From contig JAPDPX010000004.1 in NCBI GenBank assembly GCA_034506255.1, forward strand, positions 496,001 to 560,000: DNA of 64,000 nt, in the 5' to 3' direction. The notes under the pieces were generated by a model, which did not search any database, was not told the origin of the DNA, and worked only from the letters and a program-made list of their open reading frames with translations. The position numbers and the translations under genes were made by a program. Positions 37,748 to 49,495 of this stretch are shown one piece after another. Source of the stretch: a candidate division KSB1 bacterium (GTDB lineage: Bacteria; Zhuqueibacterota; Zhuqueibacteria; Zhuqueibacterales; Zhuqueibacteraceae). How positions within the stretch are numbered: the first letter of the stretch is position 1; each line of letters opens with the position of its first letter.

Positions 37748-38412
37748 AAAATTTCCACGGCTGCGGCGACCGGGACGGGCAGCCGTTGCTCTCCGCCCGC
37801 AAGGCTGAGTTGCGCGAACTTCTGCGCCGACAGCGCGCGCTTATTCCCGAGACCACCCGGGCAAGCGCCACCGCTGCCATCCTCGAGCACATGCGCATGT
37901 TGCCGTCGTTGCAACAGGCCAAAGTGGTGCACACCTACGTTTCCTTCGGCGAGGAAGTCGGCACGCATGATTTGATCCACGCCCGGCTGGCGGCGGGCGC
38001 GCCGGTGGCTGTGCCGAAAGTGATCCGGAAGGAGAAGCGGCTGGCACATTTCTTTATTCCTCATTTTGCGGCGCTGCAGCCGGGTGTGCTCGGCATTCTC
38101 GAACCCTCGCCCGAGCACGGCGCCATACCGGTTCCGGCTCCCGCCGATTTCGAAGTGATCCTCGTACCCGGTCTGGGCTTCGACCGGCGCGGCAACCGCC
38201 TGGGCTATGGCCGGGGCTATTATGACCGTTTTCTCGCTGAGACAACGGGGCTCAAAATCGCTCTGGCGTTTCACTGTCAAATTGTGGCGGGCATTCCCGT
38301 GGCGGCGCATGATCAACGCGTCGACATGATCATCACCGAGCAGGAGGTGATCCGGTGCGCGGACAGGCATGCTGTGCGCCCGCCGCGCGGATACCCTCAC
38401 CCCGTCAAATGA
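37744..38412 (+). CDS. 5-formyltetrahydrofolate cyclo-ligase
   Basis: This enzyme (MTHFS) converts 5-formyl-THF to 5,10-methenyl-THF with ATP. The family motifs present are KAELRELLRRQRALIP (N-terminal, binding of ATP phosphates), VHTYVSFGEEVGTHDLI, and the strong signature PGLGFDRRGNRLGYGRGYYD (about 150-169). The product is 222 residues from the GTG at 37744. The GTG start overlaps the stop of the L7Ae-like gene, and AAGGAG lies 8 bases upstream. The longer frame from 37645 lies inside the L7Ae-like gene and is not used. Confidence 0.93.
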   Translation: MKNFHGCGDRDGQPLLSARKAELRELLRRQRALIPETTRASATAAILEHMRMLPSLQQAKVVHTYVSFGEEVGTHDLIHARLAAGAPVAVPKVIRKEKRLAHFFIPHFAALQPGVLGILEPSPEHGAIPVPAPADFEVILVPGLGFDRRGNRLGYGRGYYDRFLAETTGLKIALAFHCQIVAGIPVAAHDQRVDMIITEQEVIRCADRHAVRPPRGYPHPVK

Positions 38413-38461
38413 TCCTGCCTCACCGGCTGTGTTTCGAACTCATTTTCGGGAGATTGGGCTG

Positions 38462-39319
38462 ATGCCTTCAACCATCCAGCGCCTGGCGGTGATCGGCGCC
38501 GGCACCATGGGGCGCGGTATTGCCTATGCCTCGTGTCTCGCCGGTTTCGCCACCAGGCTGTATGACGTGGCCGCGGAAATTCTCCATCAGGCGGGCACCG
38601 CCATCCTGGCGGATTTTCGCAAGGCGGTCGACAAAAAGATCATCACCGAGGAGATCGCAGCCAAGGGTTTTGCCCGCCTGCAAACCACCACCGACCTCGC
38701 CCTCGCCGCGCAGGACGCCGATTTCATCATCGAAGCCATCCCCGAACGGATCGATCTCAAGCTTGATCTGTTCGCCCGGTTGGACAAACTGGCGCCCGCA
38801 TCAGCCATCTTCGCAACCAACACCTCCTCGCTCTCCATCACCGAGATGGCGGGGGCCACGCAGCGGCCCGGCCAGGTGGTCGGCATGCACTTTTTCAACC
38901 CCGTGCCGGTGATGAAACTGGTGGAGATCATTCGCGGTCTGGAATCCTCGGAAGCGGCCATCGCGCTCACGCAGGAAGTTGCGCAGCAGATGGGCAAGGA
39001 GACGGTGAGCATCAACGAATCGCCGGGCTTCATCACCACGCGCATCAACGCCCTGATCGGCAACGAAGCCTTCTACCTGCTGCAGGAGGGCGTGGCCAGT
39101 GCCCGCGAAATCGACAAAGCGTTGAAGCTCGGGCTGAATCATCCCATGGGGCCATTCGAGTTGGTCGATCTGGTGGGGCTCGATGTGCGCCTGAACATTC
39201 TCAACTTTTTGCACCAAACGCTGGGCGAGAAATTCCGGCCCTGCCCGTTGCTGGTGAAATATGTGAAAGCCGGCCGGTTGGGGAAAAAAGTCGGACGGGG
39301 AGTTTACGAGTATGTTTAG
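38462..39319 (+). CDS. 3-hydroxybutyryl-CoA dehydrogenase (3-hydroxyacyl-CoA dehydrogenase family)
   Basis: The 285-residue enzyme oxidises 3-hydroxyacyl-CoA with NAD, or reduces acetoacetyl-CoA in the reverse direction. An N-terminal Rossmann motif GAGTMGRGIAYA (about 12-23) binds NAD. The family core is clear: DADFIIEAIPERIDLK, FATNTSSLSITEMA and GMHFFNPVPVMKLVEI with the catalytic His-Glu pair, then ESPGFITTRIN and the C-terminal LGLNHPMGPFELVDLVGLDV. Length (about 285) indicates a stand-alone dehydrogenase, not a fused beta-oxidation protein. ATG 38462 has GGGAG 9 bases upstream. The bidirectional terminator at 39501 ends the unit. Confidence 0.95.
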   Translation: MPSTIQRLAVIGAGTMGRGIAYASCLAGFATRLYDVAAEILHQAGTAILADFRKAVDKKIITEEIAAKGFARLQTTTDLALAAQDADFIIEAIPERIDLKLDLFARLDKLAPASAIFATNTSSLSITEMAGATQRPGQVVGMHFFNPVPVMKLVEIIRGLESSEAAIALTQEVAQQMGKETVSINESPGFITTRINALIGNEAFYLLQEGVASAREIDKALKLGLNHPMGPFELVDLVGLDVRLNILNFLHQTLGEKFRPCPLLVKYVKAGRLGKKVGRGVYEYV

Positions 39320-39349
39320 AGAATCGCGCCTCGATCATCTCCCCACTCT

Positions 39350-39406
39350 TACTCCTACTCGCCCTTAGTGATGATGCAGAGGCGAGTAGGAGTAGGAGTA
39401 GGAGTA
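39350..39406. repeat. GGAGTA hexamer repeat with perfect 14-bp inverted arm
   Basis: TACTCCTACTCGCC (39350-39363) pairs perfectly with GGCGAGTAGGAGTA (39381-39394) across a 17-base loop. The right arm is extended by further GGAGTA units. It lies directly after the dehydrogenase gene. Confidence 0.8.
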
Positions 39407-39500
39407 AAATAAGGGTTGGTAAGGGGTAAGATAAGGCAGGAGTAATCCCACAAATCCAGGAGCCGCTCAACCCCGACCGTTTCCAAAACTCTCCTCTGCA

Positions 39501-39541
39501 AAAAAACGCCCGCGGGTTGTTCCTACCCGCGGGCGTTTTTT
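39501..39541. terminator. bidirectional intrinsic terminator between convergent genes
   Basis: AAAAAAACGCCCGCGGGT and ACCCGCGGGCGTTTTTT form a strong stem with a 7-base loop and A/T tracts on both sides. It separates the dehydrogenase gene (plus) and ppdK (minus). Confidence 0.92.
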
Positions 39542-39572
39542 GTTGTCATGCAAACGCGGTGAATTTCCGTGT

Positions 39573-42395
<2,823 letters not shown>

Positions 42396-42457
42396 GAAAT
42401 GGTCCTCCTAATAGGAATATGTGAACAGTTGGTGGTGGCTCTGCCGGCCCTTCCGTC

Positions 42458-44212
42458 TCATCCCTTTTGCCGGACGCTGGCACCCAGAATGGCGAGATAG
42501 CGTTCCTGGTTCTGCAAGACCTTGATCGCTTCGGCAAGATAGGGATCGTCATCGAAGGTGGCTTCGACTTTCGCGCGTGTGCCAAACAGCTTGGCGGCAA
42601 TTTCCCTTTCCAGCTCGCGCGCAATGTAGTCGCGGTTGCGGTTGAAATCATCGGCTTTCAACGTTTGCAGGGCGCTTTCCAGCCGGTTGATTTCAGGCGA
42701 AAGCGTGCCGCCATAGCCCTCCTCCGCGGCTGCTTTCTTCAAATCCGCCAGCCGGTCTTCGCTTTCCGAAACGTAAGTGAAGCCCTTCTCTGCGAGGAAG
42801 GCGCGGAATTGCGCCAGCAGGTTGTCATCCACGGTGAAATTGCGCGGGAGATCACGGTGCTGGCTGGCATAGGTCAGGGCAAAATGGAAGAACAGCGACT
42901 TGCGGCGCAGTTCATACTGATAACGGTTGAGGGGCGGCACCTCGACCCGCAGATCGGGCTGGATGCCGCCGCCACCGCGCATCTCGCGCCGGTTTTTGAG
43001 GGTGTAGTAAACGTGCGTGCTGTCGTGATTGAGTTCTGCGGCAATGGTGGCCGTGCCGCTCGTGCCCTCCTCCCCCTCGCCTTCGCCCTCCTCCCGCGCC
43101 GCCTCCGGCGTATGCGGCCCGCGCAGCCGGTCGACCCGTTGAATCAAACGGCCGCTGGGGATGTAGTATTTGGCGGTGGTGATCTTCAGCGCCGCGTCGC
43201 GCGTGATCGGCACCACCGTTTGCACCAGCCCTTTGCCGAAGGTCGGCTGGCCGATGACCACGCCGCGATCATGATCCTGAATGGCGCCCGCGACAATCTC
43301 GGACGCCGAGGCGCTGAATTCATTCACCAGCACCACCAGCGGCAGATCGCCGGCAATCGGATCGACATCGGAACGGTACTCCTTCACACTTTCTTCAATG
43401 CGGCCGCGGGTCGAGACCACCAGCTCGCCCTTCCTGATGAAATTCTCGGTGACGGAGACCGCTGCCTCGAGCAGGCCGCCGGGATTGTTGCGCAGATCGA
43501 GAATCAGGCTCTTCATGCCCTTGGGCTGCAGCTCGCGAATCGCCTGGCGAATCTCATAACCGGCATTCTTGGAAAAACCCGAAAGCTTGATGTAACCCAC
43601 CCCGTCGCGAATGATGCCGGAGTAACTGACGTCCAGGATGGTGATCTCCGCGCGAATCAGCCGGAATTCCAGCGGCTCCGGCTCGCCTTCCCGCTCGATC
43701 TTGAGTGTTACCGGCGTGCCGATCTCCCCGCGCAGCCGTTTGGCCACTTCGTTGATGGACAGGCCCTTGGTGCTCTGCCCGTCGATCATGATGATGCGGT
43801 CACCCTCGCGGATGCCGGCCTTGCCCGCCGGATCATCTTCGAAGGGCTGTTCGACCACGGTGGGCCAGCCCTGTTGCGCGCCGATGCGCATGCCCAGGCC
43901 GCCGTATTTGCCGGTGGTGATGATTTGCAGATGCGAGTTGGATTCGTCCTCGATCAGGGTGGTGTAGGGGTCGAGCGTCTCCAGCATGCCATTGATGCCG
44001 GCTTTCATGAACTTGTCCGGATCCACCGGCTCGACATATTTCTTCGAAATCTCCTGATAGACCAGCCCGAAGATTTCGATGTTCTTGCGGATTTCGTGAA
44101 CATAATCGGCACCCACGCCCACGCCCACGCCCCAGTTGAGAAACCAGCCCACCACCGTGAGACCGGCGGCAAGCATGACCACCAGGGCGGCGGTTTGCTT
44201 CTTGAACCTCAT
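42458..44212 (-). CDS. C-terminal processing peptidase (S41 family)
   Basis: The 584-residue serine protease starts with a signal anchor (FKKQTAALVVMLAAGLTVVGW). A helical region precedes a PDZ domain (about 85-175; GLGMRIGAQQGWPTVVEQPF, GIREGDRIIMIDGQST). The S41 tail-specific protease domain follows (about 180-390), with the catalytic Ser in NEFSASASEIVAGAIQDH and the catalytic Lys in GQPTFGKGLVQTV. A C-terminal helical region of about 140 residues ends the protein. It degrades or trims proteins in the periplasm. Two in-frame ATGs, 44218 and 44212, lie after AAGGAG; the latter has the better spacing. The frame extends to 44401 without conserved residues. Confidence 0.92.
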   Translation of the reverse strand: MRFKKQTAALVVMLAAGLTVVGWFLNWGVGVGVGADYVHEIRKNIEIFGLVYQEISKKYVEPVDPDKFMKAGINGMLETLDPYTTLIEDESNSHLQIITTGKYGGLGMRIGAQQGWPTVVEQPFEDDPAGKAGIREGDRIIMIDGQSTKGLSINEVAKRLRGEIGTPVTLKIEREGEPEPLEFRLIRAEITILDVSYSGIIRDGVGYIKLSGFSKNAGYEIRQAIRELQPKGMKSLILDLRNNPGGLLEAAVSVTENFIRKGELVVSTRGRIEESVKEYRSDVDPIAGDLPLVVLVNEFSASASEIVAGAIQDHDRGVVIGQPTFGKGLVQTVVPITRDAALKITTAKYYIPSGRLIQRVDRLRGPHTPEAAREEGEGEGEEGTSGTATIAAELNHDSTHVYYTLKNRREMRGGGGIQPDLRVEVPPLNRYQYELRRKSLFFHFALTYASQHRDLPRNFTVDDNLLAQFRAFLAEKGFTYVSESEDRLADLKKAAAEEGYGGTLSPEINRLESALQTLKADDFNRNRDYIARELEREIAAKLFGTRAKVEATFDDDPYLAEAIKVLQNQERYLAILGASVRQKG

Positions 44213-44920
44213 GCGCATGACTCCTTGCTGATTCAACTGCCCGCGGCGGGCAGATTGCGAAAAGATGGCACCGCCCGCGGGGGTGGAAACCACGAACAAC
44301 GGCGCCACTTGCCCTTCTGCCAGCGGCGCCTCTGCCACGGCACGCCTTCCCGGCAGACGGACAGGTGAAGAAAAGTGTAATAAGTGTCCGTCCGAAATCA
44401 CTGACGTTGCAACAACGGTTCCGGCAACGGCTTGGCTGTTGCTTCAAACGCTGCAGCTTTTTTCTGAGGCTGGCTGTTTCAGACATCCCGGCTCAGCCGG
44501 AGTGGCAACGTTTGCGAACAGGCACCAATAAAAGAAGAAGTGGCGTAATTGCATCTCCCGCTGAAACCGCCAATTGCAACATTACTGTTTCAGCCACCAT
44601 GCAACCGTCGCAAAAACGCCTCCCTCCCGTGTCATTGGGCGGGAATTTTGTGCAGATCCCGGCATATTGCCTGGTGTTTCACAATATCCACCGGAATGAT
44701 ATTTTGCGAGTCCTTCTTCCAAAAATTCAAATGACAACGCCTTCGCGCCTGCTGAGTTGCAGGCCTGCGTTATTTGCCGGGGCCGCACCCCCCGCCCGGC
44801 GGGCAACAATTCCTCCCGCCGGATTTGCAACGGCCCGGCCAGCCCGCGCAACTGCAGCCATAGACAGTTGTAAACCACAGGTCGGGTGCGATTGCAGATC
44901 GTCCTCCCGCCAACCTGCAT
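44213..44920. other. gene-free stretch with dispersed hairpins
   Basis: Over 700 bases hold no supportable gene. A hairpin of the GCAACGG type lies at 44418-44462, a CCCGGCTCAGCCGG palindrome at 44493-44506 and a GGCCTGCGTTA fragment of another repeat near 44761. No promoter of the local consensus was found for the downstream protease or the upstream membrane gene. Confidence 0.55.
44418..44462. repeat. hairpin repeat (GGCAACGG..CTGTTGC type)
   Basis: CCGGCAACGGC / GGCTGTTGC form an imperfect stem, followed by CTTCAAACGCTGC. The segment aligns with 19676-19720 (TTTCGGCAACGG and GCCGTTGCGTCAAAAA). Confidence 0.55.
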
Positions 44921-45793
44921 TCAGCTCGATGCCGGTTTCGGGGGTTCCATGGCCGGCGGTTTGCCGGCGCCGCGCAAATTCACGACGCGATTCAGCAAGT
45001 CGAACCAAAAAGGTGCACCGAGCGAGGCCGCCAGCGACGTCAACACCAGACCAATGATTTTGGTGATCCACTGCCAGTCCTGTGTGCGGTCATGCTCCCA
45101 GCCGATCACCAGACCGATCCTCCTGACCGCCTGGAGATTCTTGATGGCGCGCGCCGTGCCTGCGCTGTCGGCAGCAACAGACTCCCGCAAGTAGCCTTCG
45201 GCCTGCGCCACCACTGCGGCGCGCAACACCGCATCCTGCGCCAGATTGTTGGCAATCATGATGGTGTCGGCGTTGGTCAACACCGTCACCAAGCAGGCAA
45301 AGAACAGCGTGATCTTTTGCATGCGGCGTTTGTACCAGCCCGACATGCGGTCGGCGGCATCATTGAACCACTGCTCGATCTGCTTCTGCACGGCGAGCAC
45401 ATTGCCCGCCGTCTGGTCCACGAAGACGCGCAGCACCTGCCGCACTTTTTCATTGGGCAGCTTGTCGACCGCGGTTTTGAGATCCTGCAACTGGCCGCTG
45501 TGGTCACGCATGACGACATCGAGCAGGGCCAGGGCAAACGAATGGGGCGGCAGATAGGACGGTTTCGCGTCGCGCCGGCTAAAAGCCTTGATGAGATGAT
45601 GGTTATAAACCTGCCTCGCCAGACCTTCATAGTTGGGATCGGCGAGCAGATTGCGAATGCCGTCCGCCAGGGTGCGGGCGCGCCACTGCAACGCCTGCGC
45701 CACCACTTCATTGATGGCCGTGCAGATCAGGCCGAGCAGAAGATACACCAAAATCAAACCAATCGCAATCTCCAGGATTACCGAACCAAACAT
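44921..45793 (-). CDS. integral membrane protein of unknown function
   Basis: The protein has 290 residues. There is an N-terminal membrane helix (about 5-27; ILEIAIGLILVYLLLGLICT) followed by AINEVVAQALQWRARTL, a motif I have seen in uncharacterised bacterial membrane proteins. A soluble helical region (about 40-155) is followed by helices near 160-182 (ITLFFACLVTVLTNADTIMI) and 245-268 (IIGLVLTSLAASLGAPFWFD). The LGAPFWFDLLNRVVNLR segment near the C-terminus is characteristic. I do not know the function. It has a conserved-looking structure, a normal start (ATG 45793) and a stop at 44921. The tmk gene lies 84 bases upstream. Confidence 0.8.
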   Translation of the reverse strand: MFGSVILEIAIGLILVYLLLGLICTAINEVVAQALQWRARTLADGIRNLLADPNYEGLARQVYNHHLIKAFSRRDAKPSYLPPHSFALALLDVVMRDHSGQLQDLKTAVDKLPNEKVRQVLRVFVDQTAGNVLAVQKQIEQWFNDAADRMSGWYKRRMQKITLFFACLVTVLTNADTIMIANNLAQDAVLRAAVVAQAEGYLRESVAADSAGTARAIKNLQAVRRIGLVIGWEHDRTQDWQWITKIIGLVLTSLAASLGAPFWFDLLNRVVNLRGAGKPPAMEPPKPASS

Positions 45794-45877
45794 GGTTCTT
45801 GCCCTTCGCTGTCTGTGTGATCGGCCGCAAAGCGGGCTTTAACCGCTGGATCTTGCCCGGCAGCCGCAAGCGGGAGT

Positions 45878-46513
45878 TTATACTCGCAAGTCCAGGCGCT
45901 GGCGTAAGTGCTGAGCCACTTCGGCGCTGATGGCGGCCAGGCTTTGCGCCCCATCAATGATGACAAAGCGTTGTGCTTCGGCGGCAGCGAGCTGCAGATA
46001 GGCCTGGCGTACGCGGCGGTGGAATGCCTCATTCTCGCTTTCCAGCCGGTCTTTGGTGAGGCCATTGTGCTGCTGGCGGGCCTGCGCCACTTCCACCGGC
46101 ACATCCAGGAGAAAGGTCAGATGTGGCAGCAGGCCCTGCGTGGCAAAGTGATTTACCGCACGGACGAAGTCGGGATCGAGACCGCGCCCGTGGCCCTGAT
46201 AGACGGTGGTGGAATCGACGTAACGGTCGGCCACCACGATGCGGCCGGCGGCCAGTGCCGGCAGGATGCGTTCGCTGGTGATTTGGGCGCGGGCCGCAGA
46301 GTACAGCAGGAGCTCGGTGCGGTCATGCAGGCCGTGGTGGCGGGTGTCGAGCAGGATGCGGCGGATGGCTTCGGCAATCTCAACGCCACCGGGCTCGCGC
46401 ACGAATTCGACCCCGGAGTATCCCGCCTGGCGCAGCCGGTCAACCAGGCGGCGGCTCTGCTCGCTTTTGCCGGAGCCATCGATGCCTTCAAAGGAGATGA
46501 AAAGGCCACTCAT
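45878..46513 (-). CDS. tmk: thymidylate kinase
   Basis: The enzyme phosphorylates dTMP to dTDP. The 211-residue protein has a P-loop FEGIDGSGKSEQSRRL (about 7-22). DRYVDSTTVYQGHGRGLD (about 94-111) holds the DR(Y/H) box, and the LID region is LTKDRLESENEAFHRRVR (about 150-167). Length and all motifs fit. The Gly-Ser-Gly-Lys-Ser P-loop and the arginine in the LID region suggest the bacterial type with the arginine in the LID rather than in the P-loop. ATG 46513 is the first in-frame start; a MATE gene lies 68 bases upstream. Confidence 0.96.
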   Translation of the reverse strand: MSGLFISFEGIDGSGKSEQSRRLVDRLRQAGYSGVEFVREPGGVEIAEAIRRILLDTRHHGLHDRTELLLYSAARAQITSERILPALAAGRIVVADRYVDSTTVYQGHGRGLDPDFVRAVNHFATQGLLPHLTFLLDVPVEVAQARQQHNGLTKDRLESENEAFHRRVRQAYLQLAAAEAQRFVIIDGAQSLAAISAEVAQHLRQRLDLRV

Positions 46514-46580
46514 CAGTCAGGCTCGAACAATTCACAGTCACAAACTTTCACCGCGTGGGGGGCGGTGGCCGGCAGGGCGG

Positions 46581-48014
46581 TTACAGGTGCAGGAACTGCC
46601 ATTTCCCGCGGCTGAAGCGCCAGAAATTGGCGGCGAAGCGGATGGTTTCATCGAACATGTGCACCAACCACACGCCCCACAATCCCCACCCGAACAAAAA
46701 GGCCACCGCGATATTGGCGCCGATTTCGAGAAAGATCACGGCGGCGATGCTGAGCCACATCAGCCATTCGAGATCGCCGGCCCCGCGCAAATTGCCCATC
46801 AACACACCATTGACCGCCTTGGGGAGCTGGGCGAGGGCAAACACTTTCAGCGGAAACAACCCCACCTGAATCACCGTGGGATCGGCGGTAAAGATGCTCA
46901 AAATCGGCTGGGAGAACACAAACAGCAGCAGCACAACGACCATGACAAAGGCATACATCACCCAGCCGGAGACTTCGGCGGTGCGCTCGGCGAGTTGCCG
47001 CCGCTCTGCGCCCAGGTTGCGGCCCATCAAGGTCATGGCCCCCAGGCCAAAGCCCATGTAGAACATCGACAGAATGGCCTGAATGCGCATGAAGGCCTGA
47101 TGCGCCGCCAGCAGCGGAATGCCCAGCACCGCGACAAAACTGGTGACCACAAGCTGGCCGAAGGCCCACACCAACTGCTCGATGGTGGTGGGGAAGCCCG
47201 CCTTGAACAGCCGCTTGAGGGTGGTGAGGTTGGGCTGCGCCATTTCACGCCAGGAAAGAAAAAGCACACTTTTGCGGCTGCGCAGCAAATGGCATGTGGC
47301 CATCAAGCCCAGGGTGTGGGACACGCCGGCGGCGAGCGCGGCGCCCTGCACCTCCAGGCGCGGCAGGCCGAGCCAGCCAAAAATCAACAGCGGGGAAAGC
47401 ACCAGATTGAGGGCGTTCTGGCAGAGGTTGATCAGCATGGAAAACTTGGTCTCGCCGATGCCGCGGATCACACCCAGGGCGATGAAGTTGGTGATGATGA
47501 AGGGCGAGAAAACCGCGATGGTGCGCAGGTAGCTCACGCCGGCGTGTTCGGCCTGCTGTCCGCCCTCCCTGATCAGCTTGAAAATTTGCGTCGCCCCGAA
47601 GAACCAGAACAACGCCAGGCCGATGGCGATCATCGAGCCGATGATCATGGTCTGGCCGAAGATGTGGTTGGCCTCGTGGCGCTCGCCGGCGCCCAGGTTG
47701 CGGTTGATGATGAGGGAGCTGCCCACCACAAAGGTGAGCAGCACCGTCATGCACAACACGATGACCTGAATCGCCATGCCAAAACCGGCGAAGGCCGCCG
47801 CGCTGATCCGGCCGATGAAGATCGACTCGATCGTCCAGGTGATGGTTTGCGAGGCGAGATCCACCACGGCCGGCAGCGAGGTTTTGAGCAGGTTGGCGAG
47901 CGGCGAGACTTCGGCTTTGTCCGTGGGGCGGCCGTCCGGGGAAAGCCGGTCCCGGTTTCGACGCAGCAGCCGGTGCAGCGTGAACCGCGACACCACAGGG
48001 TTTAAGCGCGGCAC
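46581..48014 (-). CDS. MATE family efflux transporter
   Basis: The 477-residue protein contains the two six-helix repeats of MATE/NorM transporters, about twelve hydrophobic helices in total. The family core is visible: TITWTIESIFIGRISAAAFA near the first helices, INRNLGAGERHEANHIFGQT (the conserved loop), VFSPFIITNFIALGVIRGIG, and LVVTSFVAVLGIPLLAAHQA in the second half, followed by GRNLGAERRQLAERTA. MATE proteins export cationic drugs or metabolites with Na+ or H+. The substrate is unknown. A basic N-terminal extension of about 45 residues precedes the first helix; the start is not certain. Confidence 0.93.
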   Translation of the reverse strand: MPRLNPVVSRFTLHRLLRRNRDRLSPDGRPTDKAEVSPLANLLKTSLPAVVDLASQTITWTIESIFIGRISAAAFAGFGMAIQVIVLCMTVLLTFVVGSSLIINRNLGAGERHEANHIFGQTMIIGSMIAIGLALFWFFGATQIFKLIREGGQQAEHAGVSYLRTIAVFSPFIITNFIALGVIRGIGETKFSMLINLCQNALNLVLSPLLIFGWLGLPRLEVQGAALAAGVSHTLGLMATCHLLRSRKSVLFLSWREMAQPNLTTLKRLFKAGFPTTIEQLVWAFGQLVVTSFVAVLGIPLLAAHQAFMRIQAILSMFYMGFGLGAMTLMGRNLGAERRQLAERTAEVSGWVMYAFVMVVVLLLFVFSQPILSIFTADPTVIQVGLFPLKVFALAQLPKAVNGVLMGNLRGAGDLEWLMWLSIAAVIFLEIGANIAVAFLFGWGLWGVWLVHMFDETIRFAANFWRFSRGKWQFLHL

Positions 48015-48057
48015 GAAGCTCCTCCAACATGGCAGTGAGGGCTGCGCAGCGGGGCGA

Positions 48058-49386
48058 TCAATCGTAATACTCTAGCCCCAGATGCGTAATGAGCTCTTCG
48101 CCCTGCAGATGGCGCAAGGTGTTCTTCAGCTTCATGAGCTGGATGAAGAGATCGTGCTCGGGATAGAGATTGGGCGCGGTCTGCGGGCTTTTGAAATAGA
48201 AGGACAGCCACTCCTGAATGCCCTTCATGCCGGCACGCTTCGCCAGATCGAGAAAGAGCACGAGATCGAGCACTATGGGCGCGGCCAGAATACTGTCGCG
48301 GCACAGGAAATCGATTTTGATCTGCATGGGATAGCCCAGCCAGCCGAAGATGTCGATGTTGTCCCAGCTTTCCTTGTTGTCGCCGCGCGGCGGATAGTAA
48401 TTGATCCGCACTTTGTGATAGAAATCCTTGTAGAGCTGCGGGTAGACCTCCGGCTGCAGGATGTATTCCAGCACCGAGAGCTTGCTCTCTTCTTTGGTCT
48501 TGAAGGAGTAGGGATCATCCAGGACTTCGCCGTCGCGGTTGCCCAAAATGTTGGTGGAAAACCAGCCGGAGAGGCCGAGCAGCCGCGCTTTCAAACCGGG
48601 CGCGAGGATGGTTTTCATCAGCGTTTGCCCGGTTTTGAAATCCTTGCCGCAGATCGGCGTTTCGGTTTGCCGGGCCAGCTCCACGAGCGCCGGGATGTCG
48701 GCGGTGAGATTGGGCGCGCCGTTGCCATAGGGAATGCCCTCTTTGATGGCGGCATAGGCATAAATCATGCTCGGCGCGATGGCGGGATGATTTTCGCGCA
48801 GCCCCTGCTCGAACGCCGCCAGCGACTGATGCACCGGCTCGGGCTGCAGATAGATTTCCGTGCTGCCACACCACAACATCACCAGACGGTCGAGATTGTG
48901 CCGGGCTTTGAAGTCGAGGATGTCATCGCGCACCATCTGCGCCAGCTCCCACTTGGTGTCGGCCTGCTTGACGTGGGTGCCGGAAAGGCGGCGAACGTAA
49001 TCATTATGAAACACTGCCTTCCACGGCTTGATGGCGCTGAGTGCATCTTTGATGGGGTCGAGATCCTTGCGGTCGAGCACGCCGGCTTTCCTGGCGGCGA
49101 CATAGCAATCATCTTCAAAAATGTCCCAGCCGCCAAAGACCAGGTCATTGAGATTGGCGAGCGGCACAAAATCTTTGATCAAGGGTGTGCGCTTTTCGGT
49201 GCGCTTGCCGAGCCGGATGGTGCCCATTTGCGTGAGTGAGCCAAAAGGTTGCGCCAGCCCGCGGCGCACGGCCTCGACACCGGCAATAAACGTGGTGGTG
49301 ACGGCGCCCATGCCGGGGATCAAGACACCGAGCTTGCCGGTGGGGGCCTTGATTTTTACTGGGGAATTAGTCAAAACTGCCTCCAT
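48058..49386 (-). CDS. inositol-3-phosphate synthase
   Basis: The enzyme makes L-myo-inositol-1-phosphate from glucose-6-phosphate with NAD. The protein has about 442 residues. The Rossmann motif KLGVLIPGMGAVTTTFIAG is at the N-terminus. FGGWDIFEDDCYVAARKAGV, WCGSTEIYLQP, YGNGAPNLTADIPALVELA, CGKDFKTGQTLMKTILAP and LSGWFSTNILGNRDGEVLDD are diagnostic for the bacterial/archaeal MIPS family. KIDFLCRDSILAAPIVLDL follows. ATG 49386 or TTG 49374 (which has GGAGG at 5 bases) are both possible starts. It lies 110 bases downstream of and on the same strand as a CDP-alcohol phosphatidyltransferase gene, which makes synthesis of an inositol phospholipid likely. Confidence 0.93.
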   Translation of the reverse strand: MEAVLTNSPVKIKAPTGKLGVLIPGMGAVTTTFIAGVEAVRRGLAQPFGSLTQMGTIRLGKRTEKRTPLIKDFVPLANLNDLVFGGWDIFEDDCYVAARKAGVLDRKDLDPIKDALSAIKPWKAVFHNDYVRRLSGTHVKQADTKWELAQMVRDDILDFKARHNLDRLVMLWCGSTEIYLQPEPVHQSLAAFEQGLRENHPAIAPSMIYAYAAIKEGIPYGNGAPNLTADIPALVELARQTETPICGKDFKTGQTLMKTILAPGLKARLLGLSGWFSTNILGNRDGEVLDDPYSFKTKEESKLSVLEYILQPEVYPQLYKDFYHKVRINYYPPRGDNKESWDNIDIFGWLGYPMQIKIDFLCRDSILAAPIVLDLVLFLDLAKRAGMKGIQEWLSFYFKSPQTAPNLYPEHDLFIQLMKLKNTLRHLQGEELITHLGLEYYD

Positions 49387-49495
49387 TTCCTGAAAACAAA
49401 TTGTTGTACAGCCTGTCATGATTTAACCATTGCAACCGCACGGCCCCACAGCGCCGCGCAGCCGGGCCAGACCCGGGTAAAGGCCGGGGTGGCAC

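Noticed and set aside
39350..39406. Short tandem units as a possible CRISPR array
   Set aside because: The units are six bases and contiguous, without spacers, and no cas gene is present in the window.
46239..48005. Plus-strand frame of 588 codons
   Set aside because: Antisense to tmk and the MATE transporter.
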